A stretch of DNA of 51,485 nucleotides from Chloroflexota bacterium (GTDB lineage: Bacteria; Chloroflexota; Limnocylindria; Limnocylindrales; CSP1-4): NCBI GenBank assembly GCA_003169735.1, contig PNAP01000086.1, positions 1 to 51,485 of the forward strand, written 5' to 3'. Below, in pieces: positions 43,033 through 51,287 of the stretch; position 1 is the first letter of the stretch, and each line of letters begins with the position of its first letter. Made by a program: the position numbers and the translations under genes. The notes beneath the pieces are model-generated. The model was given only the letters and a program-made list of their open reading frames with translations, was not told the DNA's origin and did no database searches.

Positions 43033-43342
43033 TCAAGCCCGGGCACGGAACACGAAGTGCGGGAAGACCTGTTCCGCGTTCATTCGGTCGCGCCGGATGC
43101 GAAGATCCTCAACGACCTCCCTGGCGCCGATGCAACTCGAGTACAGCGGATCATCGAAGACGACATAGCCACCGTCGGCCGCGAATGGCTTGCTCGCATC
43201 GTACGAGTACGCGACAGCCGCACGGATGTCACGGTCGATGTGACTAAGGAATGCTCCCAATCCGTGGGAGCAGGCGGGGCGCGGTATCCTCGAACAGCAC
43301 TAGCACGAAGTGCAGATTGTCAAGACCGACGCTTCGAAAGGC
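43033..43342 (-). pseudogene. Truncated, frameshifted TylF/Methyltransf_24-type methyltransferase
   Basis: The 3' remnant of a methyltransferase lies on the minus strand. One frame (about 43342-43256) reads AFRSVGLDNLHFVLVLFEDT then APRLLPRIG; the next (43258-43033) continues AFLSHIDRDIRAAVAYSYDA, SKPFAADGGYVVFDDPLYSS and MNAEQVFPHFVFR. Together they give the C-terminal half of a metal-dependent sugar O-methyltransferase, with the H-I-D-x-D-I and DDP motifs. A single inserted base near 43256 joins the frames. The 5' half is missing and the adjacent plus-strand methyltransferase begins at 43348, so the breakpoint lies there. The 233 nt before it (42800-43032) hold nothing recognisable. Confidence 0.75.
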
Positions 43343-43347
43343 CGGCG

Positions 43348-44085
43348 ATGCCTGATCTCGTTTGGAACCGCAAAGTCTGGGACGGAGATTACGATTGGTC
43401 AGCGGCCGGGGAGGAATGGAGCGCCGTTTGGGGCGGCAGCCATGCCCAGTGGTACGGATCGATCCTCCCGCGCGTGAGTCGGTTCCTGCCGGCTCGGCAC
43501 ATCCTGGAGATCGCGCCGGGTTACGGCCGGTGGACAAGATTCCTACTGCGCAGCTGCGAGCAGTACACCGGAGTCGATCTGTCTCTTGAGTGCATCGAAT
43601 ACTGTCGCTCGCGCTTTGGGGCGGTTTGGCCGACGAGCCGGTTCATCAAGAATGACGGCAGCTCGCTGGCGGAAGTCGAAGCCGCATCGGTCGACTTCGT
43701 GTTCTCGTTCGACTCCCTGGTTCACGTTGAGATCGACGTGCTCAGTGCTTACCTAAGGCAGGTCGTTCAGAAGCTCACGCCCCAGGGCGTGGCCTTCCTG
43801 CACCACTCCAACTGGGTCGGCTCCGGAAGCGTGGGGCCAAACGTGCACCACCGAGCAGAAAGCGTCTCGGCGGCGCTCGCCAGAGAGGTGATTGAGACGA
43901 GTGGCGGCAGGGTGCTCGTCCAAGAGGAAGTCAATTGGGGCGGATCAGCCTGCCAGGACTGCCTCACACTCCTCAGTAGACAGGACGCCTATCCCGATCG
44001 AGCCCCTGTGTTCCGCAGGAATCCCGATTTCATGCGGGAGGCGGAACTCATTCGCCTCAACCAGAGCCCGTACTCAACTGGCTAG
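43348..44085 (+). CDS. Class I SAM-dependent methyltransferase
   Basis: 245 residues. HILEIAPGYGRWTRFLL is motif I (E-x-x-x-G-x-G), TGVDLSLECIEYCRSRF carries the acidic residue binding the SAM ribose, and VDFVFSFDSLVHVEIDVLSA covers the post-II region. RQVVQKLTPQGVAFLHHSNW follows, as in methyltransferases of polysaccharide and lipid-sugar pathways. ATG 43348 has AAAGG about 8 nt upstream; a longer frame upstream covers the antisense remnant and is not coding. It may methylate a terminal sugar and so limit chain length, by analogy with other glycan-cluster methyltransferases. It ends 117 nt before the convergent GtrA gene. Confidence 0.82.
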   Translation: MPDLVWNRKVWDGDYDWSAAGEEWSAVWGGSHAQWYGSILPRVSRFLPARHILEIAPGYGRWTRFLLRSCEQYTGVDLSLECIEYCRSRFGAVWPTSRFIKNDGSSLAEVEAASVDFVFSFDSLVHVEIDVLSAYLRQVVQKLTPQGVAFLHHSNWVGSGSVGPNVHHRAESVSAALAREVIETSGGRVLVQEEVNWGGSACQDCLTLLSRQDAYPDRAPVFRRNPDFMREAELIRLNQSPYSTG

Positions 44086-44202
44086 GTCAATTCCTAGGAT
44101 TGGGTCCGCGGTCTGCGAAGTGGGCGCGCCGATCAATCAGTGAGGGTTCGCTACGAAACGCTCGACCCCTTAGGTCGACATCCGGCCGGTATCCGACGCG
44201 CG

Positions 44203-44595
44203 CTATCGTGGAGCGCCCGCCGACCGTCCGAGGAAGATCCGCCGGCTGAGGAGATACGTTACGGGAAGGGCGGCCGCGACTCCAGCGAGCGGCGCGAAGA
44301 CCTTGTCCCCGAGCGCCTCCACCCACGCGGCGACGACGACGATACTCACCGCGTACTGGACGACGTACACGAGCGGGAAGGCGAACATGGTGCCAACGCT
44401 GCCGTTCACCCGGAACACGAATTGGCGGTTGATGGCGTAGGAGAGGCCGATACCAAGCAGAAACGCGATGGTGTAGCTGATGGCGTATGGCAATGCCTGG
44501 AGCAGGAGCAGATAGAGTGCGTACGTGAGTCCGGTGTTGACGGCGCCGGCGACCACGAAGCGCCCGATCTGCCGAACGGTCGCGTGCCCGATCAC
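44203..44595 (-). CDS. GtrA-family membrane protein
   Basis: 130 residues with four membrane helices: RQIGRFVVAGAVNTGLTYAL, LPYAISYTIAFLLGIGLSYA followed by the conserved NRQFVF, MFAFPLVYVVQYAVSIVVVA and LAGVAAALPVTYLLSRRIFL. GtrA proteins are thought to flip undecaprenyl-phosphate-linked sugars across the inner membrane for serotype-converting decoration, working with a GtrB-type transferase (here 46333-47274) and a membrane GtrII-type transferase (here 48741-50291). GTG 44595 is in a GTGA overlap with the preceding gene, so it is the last gene of the five-gene amino-sugar operon. Confidence 0.9.
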   Translation of the reverse strand: MIGHATVRQIGRFVVAGAVNTGLTYALYLLLLQALPYAISYTIAFLLGIGLSYAINRQFVFRVNGSVGTMFAFPLVYVVQYAVSIVVVAAWVEALGDKVFAPLAGVAAALPVTYLLSRRIFLGRSAGAPR

Positions 44596-45365
44596 GTCTC
44601 ATCCCGCTGACGGCCGACAGCGCGGAGGAACTCGCTATAGTCGCGGATGTAGTCGGCTGGGTCGTAGTGGTCACTTGCAAACACGAGCAGCACCGCGTCG
44701 GCGGAGTAGCCGTACTGCACCGCCCAGGTCAGCGAGGGCAGGTATAGCCCGACATCGGGTGATCCGAGTAGGAACTCCTCTCGACGTATACCATCGTCTG
44801 CCATCACCTTGACGTTCCCGTGCACCGCCACGAGGAACTGTTGACACTGGTGATGAGCATGCGCGCCACGGGTCTCCGCAGTCGGCACGTCGTATACGAC
44901 GAAGTAGCGGCGCGGCCGGAACGGTATGTCCTGCTCGAACTCACCGGCAGCTAACCGGCCACGCAGATCGGCGACCGACCGAACCGGGATGAATTTGACG
45001 CCCCTTACCGGCGATGTTCGGCTCCGCACCGGGGGCTGCGTCTCCCCGGTCGTGGTGCTTGGCGTTCGCGGCGTGTCTGCGTAGCCGACGATTCGAGCTG
45101 GGTTCCCCTCGACGATGGCCATCGGTGGCACCGATCGGTTCACGACAGCGCCGGGTCCCACGTGCGCGCCGATGCCCACCGTGATCCCCGGCAGGATCGT
45201 GGCGTTCGCGCCAATGACGACGCCGCCCTCGATCACGGAGACCGCCGAGCCGTCCTCGGACGCTAGTACCACCGCATTCGGCCCGAGAATCACGTCGTCC
45301 GAGACCTGCGCGTGCGGAGCGATGTAGGCTCCCGGCAGCATCGTCGGCCCCAGGCGCTTGGTCAT
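44592..45365 (-). CDS. Acyltransferase fused to dTDP-4-oxo-6-deoxyhexose 3,4-ketoisomerase (WxcM-like)
   Basis: 257 residues. Residues 1-95 are a left-handed-helix acyltransferase of hexapeptide type (VVIGANATILPGITVGIGAH, GNPARIVGY). Residues 120-255 are a cupin of the FdtA/QdtA family: FRPRRYFVVYDVPTAETRGA, HAHHQCQQFLVAVHGNVKVM and VGLYLPSLTWAVQYGYSADA. FdtA/QdtA isomerise dTDP-4-keto-6-deoxyglucose to the 3-keto sugar before transamination; the attached acyltransferase would N-acylate the amino product. The fused form is known as WxcM-like. Its ATG 45365 shares one base with the GNAT stop. With the aminotransferase at 47278 it gives a route to dTDP-3-acylamino-3,6-dideoxyhexose (Fuc3NAc or Qui3NAc type). 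Confidence 0.88.
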   Translation of the reverse strand: MTKRLGPTMLPGAYIAPHAQVSDDVILGPNAVVLASEDGSAVSVIEGGVVIGANATILPGITVGIGAHVGPGAVVNRSVPPMAIVEGNPARIVGYADTPRTPSTTTGETQPPVRSRTSPVRGVKFIPVRSVADLRGRLAAGEFEQDIPFRPRRYFVVYDVPTAETRGAHAHHQCQQFLVAVHGNVKVMADDGIRREEFLLGSPDVGLYLPSLTWAVQYGYSADAVLLVFASDHYDPADYIRDYSEFLRAVGRQRDET

Positions 45366-46336
45366 CAGCGCTCAGTGGTCGGTTCTGGCGCTGCCGCCGT
45401 CGTCGCGAGGATGTGCGTAGCTCGCCCGAAGCGGTAGCCGAGCTTCTCGCTGTTGTGGATCACAGCCCGGTTGGTCGACTGGGTCGTCATGTAGGCCATG
45501 TCGAGTGCCAGCTCCCGGAAACGGTGCGTCATCTCGGCCATGAGCTGGATGTGCCACCCGCGCCGTTCCTCCCCGACTGCCACCAGCACGATGTGGCCGG
45601 CGCCGAGCCTCATCCGACAGTTGTGGGCGAGGCCGAGCGGACACTCGTCCCGGCTGGTGACGCGGCCAGTGAAGAAGGCGTTCGGCGGGCGGCCATCGCC
45701 GGGCGCCGGGACGAGAACAACGTCGGCCAATCCTTCGACCGAGCGCTGCGCATACGTCGCGAGGTATCGGTCAGCAAGCTCGTGTCCAAAGAACGGGTCA
45801 GCATGATAACGGTCGTACTGGTTCCGGGCGCGCGCCGCCACCTCGCCAAGGTGCCGCGCGTCGTCGGCGGTGGCCTCGCGGACCGGCGACCTGGGCCATG
45901 CGAAGGCGCGCAGATCATCGCGGAAGTAGGTCGCGCGAGTCTCGATGAGCACGAAGCCGGCTTTCCCGAGTCCCTGGAGGAGCGCCGTATCCTCCGACGG
46001 GACCTCGCAGAAGACGTATGAGCGCGGGTCGGACGCCGCGATCTGCGTTCGGAGGTCTGTCAGCGTCCGAGCGATCGCCAGACTTCCAGCGAGCCCGTCC
46101 GACGACTCGACCGTCTCCAGACGGAACATCGGCGAGCCGAAGAACGCCGAGTCCCAGACGAGCCGCCGGACTCGGCAACGTGCCTCCGTGCCGACCGAAA
46201 AGACCTCCGGATCCAGGTCGAGCGCGGCGGTCCGCTGCTGCACGTGATCGATCAGATCGGCTTCACGGCCCAGGAGGAAGCTCAGTGGCGAGTGGTACAG
46301 CAACCGGTTTGTGTCCGTCGCGACGGCTGGTGTCAC
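45365..46336 (-). CDS. GNAT-family N-acetyltransferase, WecD-like
   Basis: 323 residues. LVWDSAFFGSPMFRLE is the WecD-type signature, and the C-terminal half contains the acetyl-CoA-binding region around HIVLVAVGEERRGWHIQLMA and a final LGYRF. WecD acetylates a dTDP-4-amino-4,6-dideoxy sugar. Here the operon already contains a left-handed-helix acyltransferase, so this enzyme may act on another amino sugar or a later acceptor. It lies between the GtrB-like and ketoisomerase genes with GTGA (46333-46336) and TGATG (45365) overlaps, so it is translated with them. Substrate uncertain. Confidence 0.75.
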   Translation of the reverse strand: MTPAVATDTNRLLYHSPLSFLLGREADLIDHVQQRTAALDLDPEVFSVGTEARCRVRRLVWDSAFFGSPMFRLETVESSDGLAGSLAIARTLTDLRTQIAASDPRSYVFCEVPSEDTALLQGLGKAGFVLIETRATYFRDDLRAFAWPRSPVREATADDARHLGEVAARARNQYDRYHADPFFGHELADRYLATYAQRSVEGLADVVLVPAPGDGRPPNAFFTGRVTSRDECPLGLAHNCRMRLGAGHIVLVAVGEERRGWHIQLMAEMTHRFRELALDMAYMTTQSTNRAVIHNSEKLGYRFGRATHILATTAAAPEPTTER

Positions 46337-47274
46337 GTTTCGTCCCGCGGTGCGAATTCCTCGGATCGCAGGACGAGGTGCAGCGGCCGTGCCTTTGTGT
46401 TCTCATATGTGCGCCAAGCATAGGATCCGACGATGCCAAGCCCAAAGACGTTGACGGCGCCGAAGAACACGACGAGCACCACGATCGCCGCATATCCGGG
46501 GACCGCGATGAAGCCAAGCAGGCGCAGGATCGCCACGAGCACACCGAACGCGCCAGCGAAGACGGCCACCAGGCCACCGACGCGCGTCAAGAGGCGGAGC
46601 GGAAGGTCGGTGAAGGAGAAGATGCTGTCCATCAGATACTCGACCTTCTTGCCGAACGTCCACGCTGACCGCCCGTGCTGACGCTTCTGCCGGACGTAGC
46701 TCACGAAGGTGCGCCGGTAGCCCAGCCAGAAGATCTGCGCGATCAGCGAACTGTGCCGCTCCTCGAGGCGAAGTAGCTGGTCACGGAACTCTCTATTGCA
46801 GCCGAAGACATCGACCCCGCCGACTGGGATCTCGCGCACAACGAACCGCCGGTAGAACGCCCAGTAGATGCGGGCCGGGATCCGCTCGACCAGGCGCTCT
46901 GACCGCTCCACCCGGACGCCGACGACGACATCGACATTCTGCTGCTGAAGCCTCCTGTCCATCTCGAGCACGAGTTCTGGTGGTTCCTGGAGATCGGCGG
47001 CCATGATCGCGAACCGGTCACCCGTCGCAAGCTCCAGGCCCGCGCGTATGGCCGCGAACGCGCCGAAGTTCCGCGAGAGAAGCGCGAGACGCGAGTGGAA
47101 CCGACGATGCGGCAGCGCGTCCCGGAGGAGTTCATATGACCGATCGGGGCTGCCGTCGACAACGAAGACCGCCTCGAGTCCGTCCGGAACGCCACGGCTG
47201 ATCGACGTCACGGCCTCCAAGAGGTCCGGGATCGAGGCTTCGTTCCGGTAGACCGGGATGATCAGCGACAGCAA
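46333..47274 (-). CDS. GtrB/ArnC-like GT2 transferase (polyprenyl-phosphate sugar synthase)
   Basis: 313 residues. The GT2 domain has LSLIIPVYRNEASIPDLLE, AVFVVDGSPDRSYELL, LLSRNFGAFAAIRAGLELAT, IMAADLQEPPEL (the D-x-Q/D motif of the DPM1/GtrB group) and VGVRVERSE. Two C-terminal helices follow (LVAVFAGAFGVLVAILRLLG and AAIVVLVVFFGAVNVFGLGI), as in GtrB and ArnC. It would attach a sugar, perhaps the acylamino sugar made by the neighbouring enzymes, to undecaprenyl phosphate. TTG 47274 lies 3 nt after the aminotransferase stop; no better ATG or GTG fits. It forms a functional set with GtrA and the GtrII-like protein. Confidence 0.88.
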   Translation of the reverse strand: MLSLIIPVYRNEASIPDLLEAVTSISRGVPDGLEAVFVVDGSPDRSYELLRDALPHRRFHSRLALLSRNFGAFAAIRAGLELATGDRFAIMAADLQEPPELVLEMDRRLQQQNVDVVVGVRVERSERLVERIPARIYWAFYRRFVVREIPVGGVDVFGCNREFRDQLLRLEERHSSLIAQIFWLGYRRTFVSYVRQKRQHGRSAWTFGKKVEYLMDSIFSFTDLPLRLLTRVGGLVAVFAGAFGVLVAILRLLGFIAVPGYAAIVVLVVFFGAVNVFGLGIVGSYAWRTYENTKARPLHLVLRSEEFAPRDET

Positions 47275-47277
47275 AGC

Positions 47278-48399
47278 TCAGGCCCTGGCAGGCACGAGCG
47301 CACTCGCCACCGCCTCGATGACGGTATCGATGTCAGCGTCCGCGAGGCCCGGAAAGAGGGGGAGCGTCACGACGCGCTCGCACGCCCGCTCGGTGGCTGC
47401 GAGCGGGGGATGCTGCTCGGGCCCATACGCCAATTGGTGGTGGTCGGGAACGGGATAGTGGACGTCGGTCGAAACACCGCGGGCCGCCATATGCTCGCGG
47501 AACCGATCGCGGTCTTCGACTTGGATGACGAAGAGATGGGCGACGTAGTCCTCGGTCAGTGACGGTGGGCATGTCAGAGGCAGGCCTGCCAGCCCTGCGA
47601 CGTAGCGGGCGGCGATCGAGCGTCGCTCTGCGTTCCAGGCGTCCAGATGTGGGAGGCGGTCACCAAGGACGGCAGCCTGTATTTCATCGAGCCGACTGTT
47701 GCGGCCCCCGGCCGTCTTAACGTGATATTTGGCGGCCCAGCCGTATTGGCGCAAGCGACGAATCCTCGCCGCGAGAGCCGGGTCGTTCGTTACGATCCCG
47801 CCGGCATCCCCCACCGCGCCGAGATTCTTGGTCGGATAGAAGCTGAAGCAGCCGATGGTCGCGAAGCTGCCGGCGCGCTTACCGTCACGTCTTGCCCCGT
47901 GGGCCTGGGCGCAGTCCTCGATGACCGGGACACCGCCCTCCGTCGCGACGGCAACGATCGCCTCGATGTCCGAAAGCAACCCGTAGAGATGGGTGGCGAT
48001 GACAGCCGTAGGTCGGAGTCGAAGCACCTCGGAGAGGGCGGCCGGGGACATCTGAAGCGTGGCTGGGTCGATGTCTACATAGACGGGCACTGCGCCGATG
48101 GCCCGGACCGCCGTGCTGCCGTAGAACCCCGCATTCGCGACCACTGCGACCCGGTCGCCCGGTACGACGTTGAGTGCCCGTAGCGCGATCTCGAGCGCAT
48201 CCGTGCCATTCGCGACACCGATGCAGTAGCCGACGCCGCAGTACTCGGCGAACGCCGCCTCGAAACGGTCGAGTTCCGGTCCGGACAGATACCGGTGGCG
48301 CTCGATGACGCGGCTTATGGACCCGACGACGTCGACCGCTGCGTCAACGCTCGCCGGCGAATACACGGGGATCGATGCAGGGACCAGCGACTCCACCAT
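47278..48399 (-). CDS. DegT/DnrJ/EryC1 PLP-dependent sugar aminotransferase
   Basis: 373 residues. VANGTDALEIALRALNVVPG, YVDIDPATLQM, VIATHLYGLLSDIEAI, PVIEDCAQAHGARRDGKRAG, the PLP-lysine motif FSFYPTKNLGAVGDAGG and VSTDVHYPVPDHH are the full pattern of nucleotide-sugar aminotransferases (FdtB/QdtB/DesV group). With the 3,4-ketoisomerase fusion two genes downstream the predicted product is a dTDP-3-amino-3,6-dideoxyhexose. ATG 48399 has GAGG 10 nt upstream and begins the fold; GTG/ATG codons further up lack support. It is the first gene of the operon reaching to 44203. dTDP-4-keto-6-deoxyglucose would need RmlB from elsewhere. Confidence 0.92.
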   Translation of the reverse strand: MVESLVPASIPVYSPASVDAAVDVVGSISRVIERHRYLSGPELDRFEAAFAEYCGVGYCIGVANGTDALEIALRALNVVPGDRVAVVANAGFYGSTAVRAIGAVPVYVDIDPATLQMSPAALSEVLRLRPTAVIATHLYGLLSDIEAIVAVATEGGVPVIEDCAQAHGARRDGKRAGSFATIGCFSFYPTKNLGAVGDAGGIVTNDPALAARIRRLRQYGWAAKYHVKTAGGRNSRLDEIQAAVLGDRLPHLDAWNAERRSIAARYVAGLAGLPLTCPPSLTEDYVAHLFVIQVEDRDRFREHMAARGVSTDVHYPVPDHHQLAYGPEQHPPLAATERACERVVTLPLFPGLADADIDTVIEAVASALVPARA

Positions 48400-48740
48400 T
48401 ACGGCACGCCTCAGATAGGGCCTGCCCACCAGAGTACGCTAGCCGCTCGTGATGCGGCTAGTCTTCACTCAGCGGCCTGACTGTGGGTCAGCGTGGGTCC
48501 TCCGCAGCGTGGTCGTGCATCGGTCAACCATTCCTGGCAGCCGCAAAGGCACGGGAGCAGCTCGCGCATGGTGACACGGCTCGCAATCGACAGGATGCCC
48601 CGCCGACGTTCGTGCCTCCCAGCTGATCGAGTGGGAGCGTCTGCAGTGTGCAGCGGCGTCGGCGTCAGCCATCGACATCGCGCCACCGGATGGGCATGTA
48701 GGCGCGAACCCCCCACTGTCGCTTTGCACAAGGGGCAAGG
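48400..48740. other. 341-nt divergent intergenic region with a stem-loop, no supported gene
   Basis: Between the amino-sugar operon and the GtrII-like gene. Open frames on both strands overlap one another and match nothing. The minus strand has TATCTG shortly before the GAGG site of the aminotransferase gene, a possible weak promoter. A stem-loop lies at 48439-48461. Confidence 0.55.
48439..48461. promoter_or_regulatory. Stem-loop upstream of the amino-sugar operon
   Basis: Perfect 8-bp arms ctagccgc (48439-48446) and gcggctag (48454-48461) with a 7-nt loop, 40 nt before ATG 48399. Possible operator or remnant terminator; no T-run. Confidence 0.35.
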
Positions 48741-50291
48741 GTGACCTCAGCCGCTGCGCGAATCGATCGGATCAGCGACGACCACGGGCTCCTGCCGGCA
48801 TTCCGCGACTTCATCGCGGCCAATCGGGTCCTTGTGTTAGCTGTTGCTGGCGCATGCCTCCTGTCCTATGGGTTCGCCCTCACGAACTACTCGCTGTCGA
48901 TCGATGACGAGATCGCGCTCAATACCGATCAGGTCGGCGCCTGGCTGCCACAGGGACGGTTCTCCATCACCCTGCTGAAGCTGCTGCTTGGCGACCGGAT
49001 GCCCCTTCCGTTTGCGACGATGGGCATCGCGCTCGCCGTCCTGATCGCCGCAACACTCCTGTGGGCGTTCGCCTTCGATCGCAGTGCATCGGGAAGGCTC
49101 ACGGGTACGTCAGGACTGATCCTGTTCGGCGTGTTCTTCGTGAGCGTGCCGACGCAGGCGTACTACCTCACGTTCGGGACATTCAACGTTGAGGTGTCCG
49201 CCGGCTATGTCCTGGCCGGCCTCAGCGTGCTGTTGTCCTGGCGATGGTCCATCGAGCGCAGAAGCTGGGTGAATGCGCTGTTGGCGTGGGTGTGTGCGCT
49301 CTTCGCTGTCGGCACCTACCAACCGTTTGCGGTGGTCTGCGTGACAGGGGTCGCCGTGGCCCTGTTGCTGCGGATGACAGCGCAGCCCGGCGGCACGAGA
49401 ATCCCGCAGCGAAGACTGCTGCGGGAGGGGGTCCGGTGCGTTCTGCCGACCCTTGCGGGCGCGGCATCGGCCCTGGCGGTCAATGCGGTACTGATTCCGC
49501 GTGACAGCTATGTAGGCTTGTACGTGGGGTGGGGGCAGTCGAGCGCGCGGTCGATCGTCGAGTCGTTGGCTGCGTATGTTCGCGCTACGCTGACGGGGAA
49601 CGGGTTCGTTGGGGGACATGCCGTTCTCTGGGCCGAGCTTGCCGGCCTTGCTGTTGCCGCGTACTTCATCTGGAATGCCGTTCGGGACCGGGAAGCGCTC
49701 CTGCCAGTCATGTTCCTGTTCGTCCTGCTCTCACCGTTCGCGGTGTCCGTGGCCCTTGGCACGCCGATGCCGGTCAGGACACAGCAGGTTCTTCCGCTGG
49801 CTTTCGGCAGCTTCTGGCTGTTCGTGCCTCTGGCGTTCGGGGCAAGCAGCATGATTCGATGGGGCGGGGCGGCCGCCGCTGTTCTCATCGTCGTGTGGAA
49901 TGCACAGGCCAACACACAGCTGTTCATGTCCCAGTATCTGACATACCAATACGACCGCGATCGAGCAACGGCGATCGTCGGACAGCTCGTTGATGAGGGT
50001 TGGGCGGGTGATCCGCTGCCAATCGTCATCGTCGGTGCCATCGTGCCGCCGAACGAGCCCTTCCTCGTCAGATCGGAGACTTTTGGGGGCTCGTTCTTCA
50101 GTTGGAACGGCGAGCCCCGTGCTGCGCCATTCATGCGCACGCTCGGGTACCCATTCTTGGGACCGTCGCCGGAGCAGTCCTCACGCGCCGAGGAAGCCGC
50201 GTCGTCGATGCCTGTTTGGCCAGCACTAGGGTCAGTAGAGCTGGTCGACGGCATCGCGGTCGTGAAGATGGGAGAGCCGACCGCCCCTTGA
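48741..50291 (+). CDS. GtrII-like membrane glucosyltransferase
   Basis: 516 residues with about ten membrane helices, starting VLVLAVAGACLLSYGFAL followed by YSLSIDDEIAL. The Ser-x-Asp-Asp-Glu just after the first helix is the hallmark of GtrII/GT-C-like glucosyltransferases (PF14264), which use polyprenyl-phosphate sugars on the outer face. Further helices (VLIAATLLWAFAF, LILFGVFFVSVPTQAYYLTF, FAVVCVTGVAVALLLRM) and a soluble C-terminal tail of about 100 residues follow. It would move the sugar supplied by GtrB and GtrA onto the glycan. The start is GTG 48741 with AAGG adjacent and AGGGGC 6 nt up. It is divergent from the operon encoding its likely partners. The 189 nt after it (50292-50480) hold nothing recognisable. 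Confidence 0.85.
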   Translation: MTSAAARIDRISDDHGLLPAFRDFIAANRVLVLAVAGACLLSYGFALTNYSLSIDDEIALNTDQVGAWLPQGRFSITLLKLLLGDRMPLPFATMGIALAVLIAATLLWAFAFDRSASGRLTGTSGLILFGVFFVSVPTQAYYLTFGTFNVEVSAGYVLAGLSVLLSWRWSIERRSWVNALLAWVCALFAVGTYQPFAVVCVTGVAVALLLRMTAQPGGTRIPQRRLLREGVRCVLPTLAGAASALAVNAVLIPRDSYVGLYVGWGQSSARSIVESLAAYVRATLTGNGFVGGHAVLWAELAGLAVAAYFIWNAVRDREALLPVMFLFVLLSPFAVSVALGTPMPVRTQQVLPLAFGSFWLFVPLAFGASSMIRWGGAAAAVLIVVWNAQANTQLFMSQYLTYQYDRDRATAIVGQLVDEGWAGDPLPIVIVGAIVPPNEPFLVRSETFGGSFFSWNGEPRAAPFMRTLGYPFLGPSPEQSSRAEEAASSMPVWPALGSVELVDGIAVVKMGEPTAP

Positions 50292-50480
50292 CGAGCAGTT
50301 CCATAACGGCCGAGCGGCGCGGCTATCCCGGCCTCACGCATGCGAGTACCACGATCGCGATTTGACTCAACACCGCATTCGTCAAGGCAGGCGCCGTCAC
50401 GCCGGCACAGCAAGACGACGCTGACAAAGCGGTTCAGCACCGATCTCATGCGTAGAGCGAGATGAACGAGGTAGGACGAA

Positions 50481-51287
50481 ATGCAAGAAACCCGAGAGGA
50501 TGAGGTCGCTGCCCTTCTCGCCAATGCAAACTGGTACCACGCCTTCGAGGTCCTGCCAGGCATCCGGACGCCGGGTCGGTTCCAGGTGGATGCGCGTTGG
50601 GTGTTCGATGAACGCTTCAAGCTCCCGGCCGACCTGAGCGGCAAACGGGCGCTCGACATCGGCGCACTTGACGGCCCGTACACGTTCGAGCTGGAGGCGC
50701 GCGGCGCGGCTGTTACGGCGGTAGACATCCAGCACCCCGACCACACTGGCTTCAACACGGCCAAGCGGCTTCGCGGATCACAGGCGCGCTACATCCAGGG
50801 CGACGTGTACGACCTGCCGCGCCTGCTACCCGACCAGACTTTCGATCTCATCACATTCTTCGGGGTCTGGTATCACCTCAAGAACCCTGTGCTGGCGTTC
50901 GAGCGAATCAATACCGTCCTGGCGGAGGGCGGCTACCTCCTTTTCGAGGGTGAGGCGCTACTCAATCACCTCGAGCATTCCACGGTCCCGCCCGCGGAAT
51001 CAGAGGCGCTGGCTCGCCAGCTGTCGCGCTCGCCGCTGCCGTTGTCGCTCTTCTACGCCGGCCCGTACAAGGGCGACCTGTACAACTGGACGGTTCCCAA
51101 CCCGGCCTGCGTGATGGCATGGCTGGAGGCCACGGGCTTCGAGTGGATCATGGACGGTGTTTGGGACGACCCGCCGAACCAGCGCCTCTATGGCATCGCC
51201 CGCAAGGGTGGCGCAGTCCCCGTCGACAATCCCGTGTGGACGCCTGATGAGCTGGCGGCTTCTCGCGGCCGGACCACGCACCCATGA
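50481..51287 (+). CDS. CmoB/DUF1698-like SAM-dependent methyltransferase
   Basis: 268 residues. NANWYHAFEVLPGIRTPGRF, KRALDIGALDGPYTFELEAR (motif I), VTAVDIQHPD, FFGVWYHLKNPVLAFERINT and GGYLLFEGEALLNHLEH follow the plan of the tRNA U34 methyltransferase/CmoB family (DUF1698, TIGR00452), including the F-x-G-V-x-Y-H-L motif. In polysaccharide clusters this family acts on other substrates and is usually annotated only as methyltransferase; tRNA modification is less likely here, without a CmoA neighbour. ATG 50481 has AGGA 5 nt upstream. The specific substrate is unknown. Confidence 0.82.
   Translation: MQETREDEVAALLANANWYHAFEVLPGIRTPGRFQVDARWVFDERFKLPADLSGKRALDIGALDGPYTFELEARGAAVTAVDIQHPDHTGFNTAKRLRGSQARYIQGDVYDLPRLLPDQTFDLITFFGVWYHLKNPVLAFERINTVLAEGGYLLFEGEALLNHLEHSTVPPAESEALARQLSRSPLPLSLFYAGPYKGDLYNWTVPNPACVMAWLEATGFEWIMDGVWDDPPNQRLYGIARKGGAVPVDNPVWTPDELAASRGRTTHP

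Noticed and set aside
43057-43347. N-terminal extension of the methyltransferase at 43348
   Set aside because: This stretch is antisense to a recognisable methyltransferase remnant, and the fold starts at ATG 43348.
48465-48738. Overlapping 88-89 codon minus-strand frames with several Cys
   Set aside because: No consistent motif, two frames compete, and neither has a convincing start; treated as noncoding.
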